Below are positions 1 to 13,700 of a stretch of 64,000 nt of DNA, in pieces. Where the stretch lies: contig CM031879.1 of the NCBI GenBank assembly GCA_018697195.1, positions 35,044,228-35,108,227 on the forward strand, written 5' to 3'. Numbering within the stretch: position 1 is the first letter of the stretch; every line of letters starts with the position of its first letter. The position numbers were made by a program, and so were the translations under genes. A model generated the notes under the pieces. It made no database searches. It saw nothing but the letters and a program-made list of their open reading frames with translations, and was not told the origin of the DNA. Source of the DNA: Certhia americana (lineage: Eukaryota; Chordata; Aves; Passeriformes; Certhiidae).

Positions 1-275
1 GGTATACATTTCTGTTCTTTAAATTCAATAACATGACATCTGAAAGCAAATCATCCCATTTAGCTTCAGTTCTTCTCTTAGGGATGTCATGAATTGCCAC
101 AAGAGGTGCCTATGTCTCTCCATTGTGTCTAAAGAGCATTTTGATATATGGCCATTATCATTCTAGTATTATTTAATTCATGATTAAGGACTGTTTTAGT
201 TGCTTAGTTTTGAATGTTTAATCTTGGTGACTTGTTTTGGGTTTGATTTGTTTTTTTTCATTTGTTTCTTATGGG

Positions 276-303
276 TTTTTTTTGTTTTTTTTTTTTTTTT
301 TTT
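276..303. repeat. T-rich homopolymer tract
   Basis: Eight T, one G, then nineteen T on the plus strand. It is a simple repeat with no element recognized beside it. Confidence 0.85.
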
Positions 304-1684
304 CTCCTGAAAGGAACATATATGATGGACTTCTAAAATTCACAGTTAAATTTTGCTAAAGTTGAATCTAATTATATCCTCCAGTAATGGGAAGCAATTT
401 AATAAATCACAGTAAAATGTAACTTTCGAGGGTGATGAAAGCACGTGGACTGAAAAACAGCTGCAGTTATTTCAACTTCATTACTGTGATAACACTATTA
501 TTATTATGTATTATTCGTATTTTGATTTTAGATCCAGGCTAAATAAAACTTACTAAGGGAATGAGGACACATAAAATGATTGGTTGACTATAACAACTAG
601 TTTAACAGTAAGATGAAAAATAGTACAAAAATCAGTGTTATAAGTTCAAAATAAGAATTGCAAACTCTCTTATGTCCTGTCATATATGAGAACAGGTCTG
701 CAACACTGTGACATTTCAACAACTTAATCAGGAGAAACTGCCCAAGTTTCTGCCTGGGGTTAAAATGCAGAGTCATCGTTTCACAGCGTGACTTGAAATT
801 TCAGTAAACCACAGAAGCAACCTGTCATACTTCATCTTGTCACAAATGTTTTTGCTGTGACCTCATAAGCATGAGGAATGTTCAAAGGGGGAGATAAAGG
901 GGAAGATTTACTTTGCAGCCACTCCAGTTTAGACTTGATTTAGTACCTTCCCCAAACTCATGTATTTCAGTTGGCTGCAAGTATAGGCTGTACAAGAAAC
1001 ACCCCCAACTCCCAACTCTTTCTTCACCTTCTCTTTAGCCCTTGTAAATGCTTCTTTTCACCCTAGCAAACTTGGGACTTCCTCTTCCAGATAAATTGCT
1101 ACAGCTTATGTACATGTTCAGCAAACACGGCAAAAGGGTCAGCAGCTGGATAAAAAGACTGTCATTAATATATGCCGTGCAAAAGGGAGTGTGAGTACAG
1201 AAGTAAAAGTGAAGATCTTTGTCCATGCTGTGTCTACAATATGAAGAAGTGTTGGAGTCTGGAATCATGAGAAATATTTCTTTGCATGTTTTAGAGATTT
1301 TAAGATCTCTGACAAACAGTGTTTTTAACCTTTGTTCATGGAAAAAGGGCTTTTAAGCTCTGGAAGGAAGCAGAGTTCTCAATAGTGTGTATTAGACAGT
1401 AGAATAGTGTGTTGTTTTATCACAGGGTGAGAATTTTAGATATATGGGGTTTTAGGATGGCAGACAGGTGAAGGCAAGATGGAGAAAGCACATGGCTTTT
1501 GGGTTTCTTCTCCTTCCTCATCTATGGATGATATGAATATCATCCATATTCAGCAGTGAGGTGGCACGTTATGGTTGGCTTAGGGTAGAGTCTAATTTTC
1601 TAACAAAAATAATAGTTATTGGAGACATAAATACTGATTATGTGGATTGTAGTATAAATATCCACACCACCCTGAGGGTGGGAG

Positions 1685-1739
1685 CATTTGGTATTTGGTA
1701 GTTAGTATTTGGTATTTAGTAGGTAGTATTGGGCATTTG
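1685..1739. repeat. Degenerate short tandem repeat (GTATTTGGTA-type units)
   Basis: GTATTTGGTA occurs at 1691-1700 and again at 1705-1714, a 14-base period, followed by decayed units (TTTAGTAGGTAGTATTGGG). This internal repetition also produces the repetitive stretch in the minus-strand frame here. Confidence 0.6.
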
Positions 1740-4700
1740 ATATTCGGGGAGAGTGCCTGAATGTGTCTTGCTGCACAGATCTCTGCAGGGCAGGAGAAGA
1801 ATTTAAGGATAAAGAAATAATAAACTATGAAGAAAACATAAGAAGAGATGACTCGCAGCCTTTCCTTTTTAAGATCTCTGGCTGGGGAAAATGAAATTGT
1901 ACATTCACAGGTCAGCAGTAAACAGGCTGCCAGCAGAAAAACACAAAAATATTTTTTTATAAACCCAAGAAAGAAAGGTGTGAGAAGGCCCTGCAGACTG
2001 GAGAACAGCCCTTCTGGACAGCGCATTTGTCCCATGCAGTGACCATCACATTGTGGCTCTCCTTGCCTTGTGGCTCTCATGGGTGCTCTGTCCTGCAAAC
2101 CTCAGCCCACACTGGTGGTGGCTTGGCTTCTCTCCGTGCTGAAAGAGCTCTTGATAATGGTACCTAGCTGAAAACTGGGCACACAGGTGGAGTTTGATGC
2201 AAGAGAACTAATTCTCTTAACTAGAATTTCAGTTTCGCCAGACAGATAAGCTTGATAGATTATCAACCTCCTGAAATCTCCTGAAATATTGTTTGCAACC
2301 TCTCCAACAGCACCCTCTATGATGTATGCTTGCAAACCAATAATTGCTTTCAACTATAGAATAAAATTTGCTAAATTTTTCAGTTAAGTTAGAAGCTATG
2401 CATTTTACTAAGTCTAGTTTTGCCTATTTTGTTTCTTATTCATAATTCTTTCTTGAAAGGTATAAGCCTTGAAAACTTCAGCTAATTTGTTTACAACTAT
2501 ATACCACAACTTTTCTTTCAAAATATGCTGGCTTGTTGTGACTTACCAAATAAATAAGGTGTGACACTCTTTCTTCATAACAAAATTGTAGCATGGACTG
2601 TTTACCATTACCGTCTGTCTTCTGCTTAAAAGCACACAGATGAGTGAGGGGTCCTCATCTAGACATGAAAAAATGAGGCTTTTCTGTGTCTTTGATTCTT
2701 TCAGTCTTAATTCTAAATCAACTGGCTACAGAAGTTGCTGCCTAAGGTGTCTCCATGTTACATCTGGAAAACAATGAAGCTGAGAACTCAGCAGTTTCAC
2801 AAAAGAGTAGATGACCAATTTTTTGCTGATTTTCTGTAAGTTTGCATTTGATCTAGCGCTAACTGCTATTAGAGATTCTTTTGCTCTCTGAAATTTACAT
2901 AAAAGTTTTGCTCATGATGCCCTAAAGCAATTTACAAAGAAGACCTGAACCAATATCTCTGTTTTCACAGATATAGAAAATCTATAGGCATAAGTTACTT
3001 GGGCTGTGTAACTGAACAGCTCAAGTCTGACACTTCCTGAGCTGTTTGAGATCTAGTTAGACCTGAAAACAGAATTAGGAATGTTACAAGTTATGACCCC
3101 TTGTCTGGAAACCAGACCTCTCACCTGAGGCACAGTATCTGCCCCTAATCTGGGCACAGCCTATTGCCACACTCCATAAAACAATTTAACAGGCTGGCAC
3201 AAAAGGTAACTGGGCCTGAGGGAGTCAATACTTCCAGCTGAAGAAGCAGAGGCTCAATTAAAGGCAGTAACTTCATGACTTGGGGCTTCTTGGTCTTCCT
3301 GTGCTCCCGATGCACTGTGGTTTCAGCACTCAAGAGTACTGCCTGTCCCCCATGCTCTGCTCCCACCTGGCACGGAGAGCACAGTGCTCCTCTAGGTCCC
3401 TTTCTTTTTTTTATTAACACTGCAAGTTCTGGTGTATATTTTAGGTTGTTGTCAACCTCCTGGGTAAGGACAAATATCCTCCCTTTTCTAGCCTGGCTTT
3501 TCTGGCAAGATGCAGCTCTGGACACATAAATATAAGTTATCTACATGTAAGCTGGGTGCCAATTTATTTTATTTCCCAATATAGCCAGGGAAGGAAAAAC
3601 AACCAGTGGTGCCTAGGCTGCAGGATACATTTAAAAATGGATTTCACTCTTCAATTTAGCCTTCTGGTGCCATCTGAGATGGTCTTGGGTATCTACCTTG
3701 TCTCCAGCAGTCCCTACAGGTGATGTGAGGTCCCCTGTAGATCCTCTGACATATCTGACAGCCCAATGGAGATGTCTAGATTCCTCAAAGGCGTTGCAAA
3801 TGACATCTGAATCATGCTTTGTGTTTTCTTTGGAGGTAACTGAATCATTCTCTAGGCTCCACTAACTGCTGACTAGTTCTAAATCAACCAGTGTGGGAGT
3901 TCCAGCATCCCACTCGTATGCAAATGTCACATGAAACCCAGGTTTCTGCTGCCTTGTCTAACTCTCACTGCTCTGTTATCTTTACTGAGACACGTACTTG
4001 GACTTTGCCTAATTTATTCTACTGTTCTGCCAATTAACAGTCAAGTATGGCTCCTTTATTTTTAAATAAATTTCAGGCTTCTTACAAATATTTCTTCCAA
4101 AGAATAATAGGGCCGTTAGAAGCTATTAGAAGCTGTGCCAATAGCTTGCTAGGACTTCACTTACAAAGTCTCCCCTTTTTCTTCTCAGATAAAGGCTCTC
4201 TCTCAGTGTCTTGGTTCAAGAGGTCTGCATGTTCTGCTGAGCTATAAAAGTCTGCTTTTCAATCCTAATACTCTTACCTCCCACCTTTTCTTTTTCAAAT
4301 TAAAAGATTAAAATCTTCATAGTGTCTGTAGGAGGCTGGATTTTTTCTGTTTCACAATCACTAAGTTTGTGTGGCTCTTTTCCATCCCCAGTTCCTGGGT
4401 CAGGATGCTGCTACCTACACCAGTGACTAAATCTTTGAAACACTGAAAGAAATGCAGCATGGCACCCATATCACCATTTCTGCCTATCCTGACATGAAGG
4501 CTTAGCTCCATGGTAGAGTATTGAACAGAAGAACTGGGACTGTGTCACTGCAGTTGGAATCCAGGGCTGAGGCAGAGCCTGAGTTGCTGATGTTGATGGT
4601 CTCTCCCACCTCCGTGTTGAGGATTTTTTCTGATAAACACTGCAAAGGTTAGCATTTTTTTCTGCTTTGTTTTTTCATCTAAGTCATTTACTTCCTTTAA

Positions 4701-7700
4701 TTTAGAAGCAGTGTTTTCTTCCCTGGCTGCTCTTACTGTCTGTTAGCAGTAGAAGGCCTGGACATACATGACCATGAAAGCAGAATGTGTTATTGGCACA
4801 GGTGTTATTTCCCCACGTACTCAATGCAGAAATCCAAGTAAGGACAAAGTCAGGACAAACTTACAGCTAAAGAGAGTACCAAAAGGAGAGGAGGAAGCAC
4901 TACCCTGCCTCTTCTCCTGCATCCAGCTCCTGCATAAGGGTAGAATTTCTGAAAACAAAAATGGACCCTTATATTTGGGAAAGCATTCTCCCTGTCCAAC
5001 TCTTTCAGATCCAAAGTGAAAACCAAGTGAAAGTAGCCAGAAACAGTAAGGCAGGGAAGAAATGTCCAAAAAAAGTGAGTAAAATTCTTATCCTAGCAAC
5101 AACAGCAGCTGAGGGAGGAAAACAGTTGAATGAGGGTGTCTTTTTTGAGTCTAGTGATGCTCCCCATGCTCGGTAACTCACAGGACTCTCTGTGTGATGT
5201 AGAAGCTGCCATTTCATTGGCCTTTGCCAATCTCTGGCCTAGATTTAGGGAAATAGAAAGGCACTGAATGGTAGGCAAGCATTCTAATCATTTCTCAGGG
5301 CCCAAAACCACCAGCATGGCTCAGGGAGGAAGCAGGAATGGAGTGTCCTGCCAGCATGAAGTATTCACACTTGGCAGAAGGGAGGTAACAAGATCAAACA
5401 CAATACTTGAGGGTCCTCAAGCACTGTCTCAACAGAAAGGTCTGTATGGGGAAAGACAAGGACCAAAGTTTGGGTTCAAAACTACAAAGCTGCTCTGATC
5501 TCTCTGCAGGGAGAGGATCTCTACTACATCTCTCATGGGGGAAGCAGGCACCTTTATCTCTCTAAGGGGCAACTCTGTTATCCAGAGCCCCTGGGGCCTC
5601 ATGGCATGTTCCTGACTTGAATTACAGGGTCTGGGGAGGAGCAAAGATATTTTGTACTCAGAAGGAAATTTTAAAGTTAACCAAAATTTAGTAATACTTG
5701 CCCTCCAGCATAAACAAATCTCCCGTTTCCCTCTTGAGTACCAGATATTGCCTGCTACCATTTCTCTTATTTCCAGGGAACAAGCAGAGCTCAATAAAAC
5801 CATCTCTATACTCTGTACAAGTGTGGTGGGCTGATGTGGGTGCCCATCAAAGCTGCTCTATCACAACCCTCATCAGTTGGACAAGGGAGAGAAAATGTAA
5901 TGAAAGACTCATGAGCTGAGCTAAGGACAGGGAAAGATCTCTCACTGATTACTATAATGGGCAAAGCAGACTTGGTTTGGGGAAGTAAGTTGAATTTATT
6001 ACTAATCAAAATCAGAGCAGGATGATGGTAAGTAAAACAAATCCTAGAAACACCTTTCCCTGATCTCTCTCCTATTTTCTGAGCTTAAGTTTGTTCTTGA
6101 TTCTCAATGTCCTCCCCCACAGCAGCACGGTGAGAATGGGGCTATGGTCAGTTCATCACATGTTGTTTCTGCCCCTGCTTTTTCCTCAGGGACAGGAGTC
6201 CTTATTCACTGACCTTGGTGTCTGCACAGTTGTTTCTCTCACATATTCTCACTCTGCTCTTCTCTGGCTACTATTACTTCTGAGCAACAAGTTCTTTTTT
6301 CTTCCTTTTTTCTCCCCATAAATGTGTAATCACAGAGGCATTACTAACACCTCTGACTGACTTGGCCTTATTCTGTGGCAGTTCTAACTTGGAGCTGGCT
6401 GACACTGGCTCTGTCAGAGTCAGGGGAAGTTTCTGGCAGCTTTTCACAGAAGCTATTCCTGTAGCCCTACCACCACCAGTACCTTGCCACACAAGCCCAA
6501 TATCACAAGAAAAGGGTTATATGGAAGATTTGGAGCAAAGGGAGATCTTCAGGCTCTAAGGGAAACAGAATATGTGCTGTTGTTGACTACACCCCTTGTC
6601 TCTCTTTCCCTGCCTTCTAATGGAGGAGGGAAGATTTGAAGAAATCCTTTTGGATACCACTTGCAACCCATCATCCTTAAGGTTAAGCTCAAAAATGAGT
6701 ATCCAGAAAGCTCCCACTACTTCATGCATTTTTTATAAAACGAGTGGATTGGATTTCTGGGGACAATGTGACTTCAGTTAGAGGTCTTTTAATTCCAGTA
6801 TCAACAGTTTTTCCTTTAAAATAATTGGACATATTCCTGGTGATTTTTGGACCTATAGTCCACAGCATATTTTTCATTCTTCCATCACCAAAGTGATTGG
6901 TAAGATCAAATTCTGAGGCTGGAGGTGGAAGAGCAAAGCTTAGCAGTAGGTCAAATTCCCTATGATATACCCTGTGTAAGCAGCCCTGTCATTGTTCATA
7001 ATTTTTTCTCAGCACAATTTGCAAGAGAAATGACAGTAATCTATATTTCCTCTAAAACTATTATCATTCTGCTATGGCACTAAAATTCATCTGCCCTCAA
7101 GAAATGTTTCAATAGGAACCTCCATGTATAATACATGTTTTCAATTTATTATTAATGCACTTCAATCTGAATCGCAAATTCAACATGATGTCTGACTTTT
7201 TTCAAACTCGTTCTGTTCCATGTCAGCTCTTATAACATGTTCCTCATCATAGCATCTGAACAACAGACCCACAGTGCATTAAGTGATGGACTTAAAAATC
7301 AGTCACACACTGTTTAGCTTCTCAGCTTTGCCCTAGAGGCAGAAGTCTGGACCATCTGGAACATTCAGTTTTGAGGGGAATTTTAGTTAGGTCTGATGCA
7401 TGTTTTCTTTTAAAACATTTGTATTTGAGCCAGTCAAAGCAATGGCTTTTAACATCAGAGTATGTGATGGTCAGGTTAGTGACAGTCCGTAGTTCCTGCA
7501 CAATTAGCTTGGCAGTCTTGGCTTAGTCAGGCCTTTGCCCAGGACTGGAAACCTTCACCCCTGTGATAAAGCACCAGTCATCCCTTGGCAGTTATTAGCT
7601 TTGGTCTTGACCCCAGCATGTTAGGACATTTTGTAGATGGGCAGAGGCTCAAAATAAAGTTTAAAGTCCAGCAATTAGCTCCAAGTCCTAAGATGTTACC

Positions 7701-10700
7701 TCACGTGCTGAGCTGTGGCAGTGGTACACCCTGCCTGGCTGCAGCACAGGACTGGAGGAGCTCTGAGTCAGCCGTGTGCAGCACACAGGCTCGTGCTTAT
7801 CCTTAGGTTACCCCATGGCCAGGACACACTGGAGCAAATCCCCAGGCGAGGGGTCCTGCAGTGACGACACAGATCACTCTGTACACAACCCCTGGAGAGA
7901 TGCAGGGCTTTGTTAGGACATTGCCAGCATGCCTTTTACAGAGAGCAGTGCACTGCCTCATGCTCACACAGCCACTGCCAGGCTGCATCAGGCTTTCTCA
8001 CCAGGCAAAAAGGTTCCTAAACCTTCTTGTGTCCCTTCCCAGCACTACCCATTTGCTCCCATGGGTTTTAATAACCCGGTTACCACCTGGAAAAGACAAC
8101 AACTTGGGACATGCAGAGCCAGTGGGACTGTAAAGGGATTTCAACAAACCCCTTTGGGAAGCTGAGAAACAGGAGAAAATTAAGCCAGAAGCAAGCAAAA
8201 TGCCAAACACTGTCATTTCCCTTTGCAGAAACCTAAGGAGATATAGGGAATTGTAGATTTTAGGAATGGTTTTCTCTTTTTAGGAGCACAGGATATATTG
8301 CTGCTGATGTAAATACTCCATTTATGACTGTAATCTTGAGATCTAGCTCCTGTGTATTGTTCAAAAGGCACCCCTCAGACTACTTCCTCAGGCAGACAGT
8401 AAAATAGTAAAATTCCCACAAGCCACGATTTGCTACAGAAGTACAGACACTATGTGCTACACAGCAGCTGGAAGGAGTCCATAAAATACATCAAAGCATC
8501 CCTTTTGAAGTTCTTTGAGAGCATGAATGGCAAGCTAGTGCTGAACAACTTTGCATCCAACCATGGCAAATGTGAGATTGCTTTACTTGAAAGGAACACT
8601 CTAGCCAAATTTTCTTTCAAACCTCTGAAAAGAAAAAATTTTTTCATGTGAGTAAGCATTTCAGAAGAATGAGTCTGAGCCAAATAATAATCATTCTGAC
8701 ATTCATAAACCTCACTTTATTAAAGACATCAGCACATATTACAATACTGATGCAGCTATAGGAACTGGGGAACAGACAAAGCCTGTCTCCCAGCAAGTCA
8801 GAAGCAAATCTGGGAAGACAACTCAAGCACTGTAACTTACAGGCTTCTTGTGTCTCTCCTCTTAAAGAGCTGTGTTGCCTGGGTGTCACAAAGCAGGCTG
8901 CAAGCCCCAGAAAGGCAGGAGAGGAGAGAAATGCAGTTTGCACCTTCAGAGTCTGATTGCTTTCTGTGGAGGTGAGCCCATCAAAGGGCAACCAGGTCAC
9001 ATCTACCTGGAAGACAGACACCTTCCAGGACCCAAACCTCATCAGGTCTGTGCAAACTGAGCCAAGATCCTGTCTGAGGCAAGGCATCATGAACAGATAG
9101 GAAGTCAAACTTAGAAGTAAAGAAAAAAGGAAAAAATATTACCAGTTAGGTAATAATGCATTTACCACAGTGGACTGTGAAGGGGCATACAGAAAAGCAG
9201 GTCTTGGGCAACAGATATTTGATTAGTACTGGATAAAGAGTAAATTTTAAGAGCCTGTATTCCACAAACAGGGTTAAATTCAGAATTTCACTCTGAACAA
9301 GGCAGAGAAAGCACAGCAGCATCTCTTAGCCACTGTAAAAATGTTTATAAGGAAAGAGATGGATCAGTGATCTCAGCAGCAAGCTTTATACCCTGCAAGT
9401 TTCTCTTATGACTGTCTGAGAGTTACATGCTTTCCATGCCTGTGAATCCCTTGTGCCCAGCCAGCCAGCCATTCCCCAAAATAGGCCAGCCTGCTGATCG
9501 CCTCTTTTCTCCAAGCTAAATCTCTGTTCATGAAAGCCAGCTGTCACTCAGGTGTTCCTATTAAATTTGCAGTTCAAAATGGTGTGAGTTTTTTAAAAAT
9601 TTACCAATGTCCTATTTGTGTGAAATGGCTCCATGATATTCAAGAAATTATATTTTAGTTGATGAATATTTGATTAATGCGGCTTCTGAAATATTACCAA
9701 ATCAGCTTTTTCTCTATGATACACCCTTATCAAGATTTTAAGATCAAAATATGTCGAGGGTGCAAGTTCCTGCTTTAGAGAGCATAATCTGAGGGTAAAG
9801 AAGCTTAGGGAAGGCTGAGGGGATGGGTACTTGAGGACATGGCTGACCCACTTCCATGTCCACAGAGGCAACTTATGGTCCTCAAGATTTCACACTGCAC
9901 CTCCATCCACAAATCTGAGCACATGAAGACATTATTGCAAAACTGGGGAAGGGCTGCAGCCTCACAGCTGATGCTCTACCAAAGACAAGGAAAGCAGCTG
10001 GCACACCCAAGGCAGCTGTGCAGGAAGCTGTACAGATTTACTTCTGGTAGAGCTGGAAAACCAGATCTCTTTGGGATTAGACAATATTATGTCTTAGAGG
10101 CTCTGGGCGTTGAATGTAAGTGCTGACGATGGAGCGGGAAAGTCAGGTGAGTACCCAAGTCCTTTCATATCCCTGAGGCAGTGGGTTTCATAAACTGTGG
10201 ATAAAAGTATGAGATTTCCCAAGGAAAATCTTGTTGGACAAAATCTTACATATAATTATGTTAATGAATAACCCAAAGGTGTGCAGTCTCCAGAGCCATT
10301 TAATATTTAATGCTGCTATTTTCAGGTTAATTTATGCTGGTTGTTTGGGACTTTTTCCTGCTCTCTAACACTAAGAAAAGGTGACAGTTGCCCTTGAAAG
10401 AGAGATTCAGTTTGAAGCTATCAGAATTTTCTTCGACTGGTTAAAGGTTTCCAGCAGATATTTGTGAGTGATCAGAAGGAGCTGAGTCACCTTACTGAAG
10501 AATTAGAAAAGGACATAATCTTCAAGTAGTATCTCACAAAAATACATTACAAGATCTTAATCTGCTCAAAGGGCATTACTTTGAAATCTGGATTTTGATC
10601 ATAAATCATGAAATCATTACTTTGATCAGGACCCTCAAAGACGTGGTTTAAGCACAACTGAAGTCAATGGATTGAGTGTACCTACTTACTCTTCTAGAAA

Positions 10701-13700
10701 GGGATAATTTCTCAGAATGAAGGTTTAGATATCAGCCCTGACATTCATCTCAGTGGTCTGCAATCATGACCAAAAGTTTCTGACAGAAACATGCACAGTG
10801 AAAAGTACTTACACATGCAATCTCAGAAACAGGTTACATTGGAGAGACCTAAATGATGGACATGCCAAAACTTCACAAAAAAGGATGAAGCAGACAAATT
10901 CCAGACTGTCCATGAAAAACTGATAGACAATATGGGGTTAGGATTGCTGTGAAGAAAAAATCCATAGTGGAAAAATGCAGAGGTTAAAGGATTAAAATTC
11001 TGGTGCCTTCACTAGAGTGTGTGTCATCCAGGAGGGGAAGGATGCCAAAGACTAAATATTAGAGAAGTGAGGTGTTTGGGGCTGATGTTCCTGTTCAGAT
11101 TGCTAGCATTAAGAACAATTACAAGTGGACTTGGGATGAAAATCTAAGCAAGATTTCAAGAAGCTGAAGGAGCCCTGAAGTTTTATGACAGCAGAAGACA
11201 ATGACAATGACACAATAAGTGATAGTGAGAGGCTGTAGAAATTCTATCAGGTGCTGGAGAAAACGTAATTCCATTTTGTCAGTCCCCTGAACAGGCTAAT
11301 CAACCCATGCTGCCTGATTTTATTAGATCTTCCAAGCGCCAGATAGAGCTTTTAACACCAAGATGTGTTTTGTAGATAAACTGTCAGCTATCCATAGAAA
11401 ACTGGACAACTTTCACAACGCTGTGAGGAAAATTGGAGATCAGAATGTTTCTGGAAACTTAAACGTACAGATAATGAAGACCTTTGCAAATCATAATAAA
11501 AATACTGGGGCACTTCCTAGGAGAGGAGGAAAAAAATTCTTTTTTTACAGAAAAAAAAATGCATTTAAAAGGCTCTGTGAGGGTCATTCAGGGACTGAAA
11601 AGATTCAGAGGAGAACCAGATATATTTTAGATTGACCTCAGATGAACTGTGGCATTGTGGAATGTCTAAAGGTTTGTCACATGTGGCAAAATACAAGAAA
11701 AGATAAGTGAAAAAAACCACATTGGTGGTACAGAAAAGGCAAAAAATTGCTGCCTGGAGCAAAGTTAGCATCAATTTGCTTAATCTGGTGGGGAAAAAAA
11801 TGCTTCTTGTTTATAAATGTTTTTCTGAACAAGCAGACACTCCTTTCCAGTCTGAACACATGCTTTCAAATATTTTGCATGAGTCATCACATATTTTTTA
11901 ATACATTTATTAGAGTCATACCCATAAGCTTTTTTGAATTGACAAACACTTTTGTCATTTAATATTACTGGAACTTTCATTTAATTCAAGTGAAACCCAT
12001 CTCTGCACAGACTATGATATGAATTCAATGCACTATTTTAATTATGACAAAAGAACAAGCAAGGTTTAGGATTGTGAATATTTACTGCACTGGACTTTGA
12101 TGGGAAAAGTTGTGGATGTATGGGATTGTAGAAAACCAAATTTTTAATTCCCACATAGTAATTTTTAGTACAGAAATGCAAGTCCAGCAAGGGATGTGAC
12201 TGTTATAATCAATCACAGATAACCACAGACAGATGAAACATGGATCTCTCACAGACCCCATGGACTCTACACTCAGAACAAGGCAGATGTGCTTTCATAT
12301 GTTAGACAATATTCCCAAACGCCATCAATATGAACATTTTTTGAGGAGGAGCAATCTTACAAGAAGAGAAGAAAAACAATTAGGTCCTGAATGTATGCCT
12401 AAGTTTTAATTCTTAGATTTTAAATACACAATAAAAAAAAAAAAATCCCCATAGATTCATTCTTAAAAATAATTTTCTATATCTATTTATATCCTCAAAA
12501 GCAGTAAAAAAAGTGGTTTTTTGAGTTTAGTCTTGAATTATTACGTTGCCATTTATTCCTTTACCGTTTTTCACTTTCAGAGTTGGGCAGATAATCTAGA
12601 TTTCCTTTCATAGTTAGATTTCTAGGACATTGATCTTTTCAGGGGCAGACTTTGGATGAGTGGATTGCAGTAAAACTTTGAGACTCAGCATGTTATTTCT
12701 CTCTTGCATCTTTGCTGTTTTTTCCTGGTCTGCACAAAGACACCTTCATACTTCAAAAATGCCTGCTCTTGGCACGCTACATATTAACCAGTGGCTTCTG
12801 ATATCTTTACATGATGGCATTCACTAAGGCTTTTTCCATCAATTCCATTATTCTTAATCTTAAGGTTCAATCTTCTATTATAACTAATAGATAGTCATTT
12901 CATCTTGCATTCATACTCTTCATACTTTTGCAATTTCAAAAGACAATTTCACAGGGTCACTTTGGTTTGAAAATCTGAAGGCAGATGTCATTTTGATGCT
13001 TTTTTGAGAAAAAGAACAAAAATGTGCTTGAGGCCAACCTGCAAGCCAGTGTGCACTTTCATGTGAGTTTTCTGGAAAAGTCATATTTCTAAACTTATCT
13101 TGCTGCTGCTGAAATGTGGGCAGAAGCTCAAAGGCTGCATGTGAAGCAATATGGAGCATTCACAGCCCATCAGTCTGACTGATTCTATCAAAAACATTTA
13201 TATCCTTCCTCTGGTGGCCAAGAGAGCTACATTTGTAAGTGTCTTCCATGCTGAGAGGCAGAGTGAGACATAAAACCACATAAACTGAAGAAAGATTATT
13301 GTCCTTGTGCTTTCCCTTTTTTATTTCTTAGTCGTTCTTCCTGCAATTCAACTTTGCTCTGACCATGAGCATGATACAACACTCTGGGTCTTCTCACACC
13401 TGCAGTTGGAGGCCAAAGGAGGAAAGGAACCACAGGCATCCCACATCAAAGGCAGGGATGGACATTAATCTGTTGTGTGTTACAAGTGGTCTCCAAGTTT
13501 TGTAGTCAGTGGCCAGCGCCAACACTCTCCACCAGCCAGAAGTCACCAGGCTTCTTATTCATCAAACTGCAAATGAACTCTTGCTGCAGCCAATTTACAT
13601 GACATAATCTTCACAAAGTTCTGAGAACAAGCTGCCCTGAGATTTGGGTAAGGTCAACAGAAAAGCAAATCTTTCTAAGCTTTTTCACAGGTCACCAGGT

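Noticed and set aside
1616..2098. 160-codon minus-strand reading frame
   Set aside because: Part of the frame is the translation of a degenerate short tandem repeat (1685-1739), and the rest resembles no protein I know.
8644..9108. 154-codon minus-strand reading frame
   Set aside because: No recognizable domain, no splice or promoter context, and a 62-codon frame overlaps on the other strand. Length is within chance for tens of kilobases of non-coding DNA.
11363..11635. 90-codon plus-strand frame, possible retroposed gene fragment
   Set aside because: The start (MCFVDKLSAIHRKLDNF) looked protein-like, but neighbouring frames do not continue it and no parent gene was recognized.
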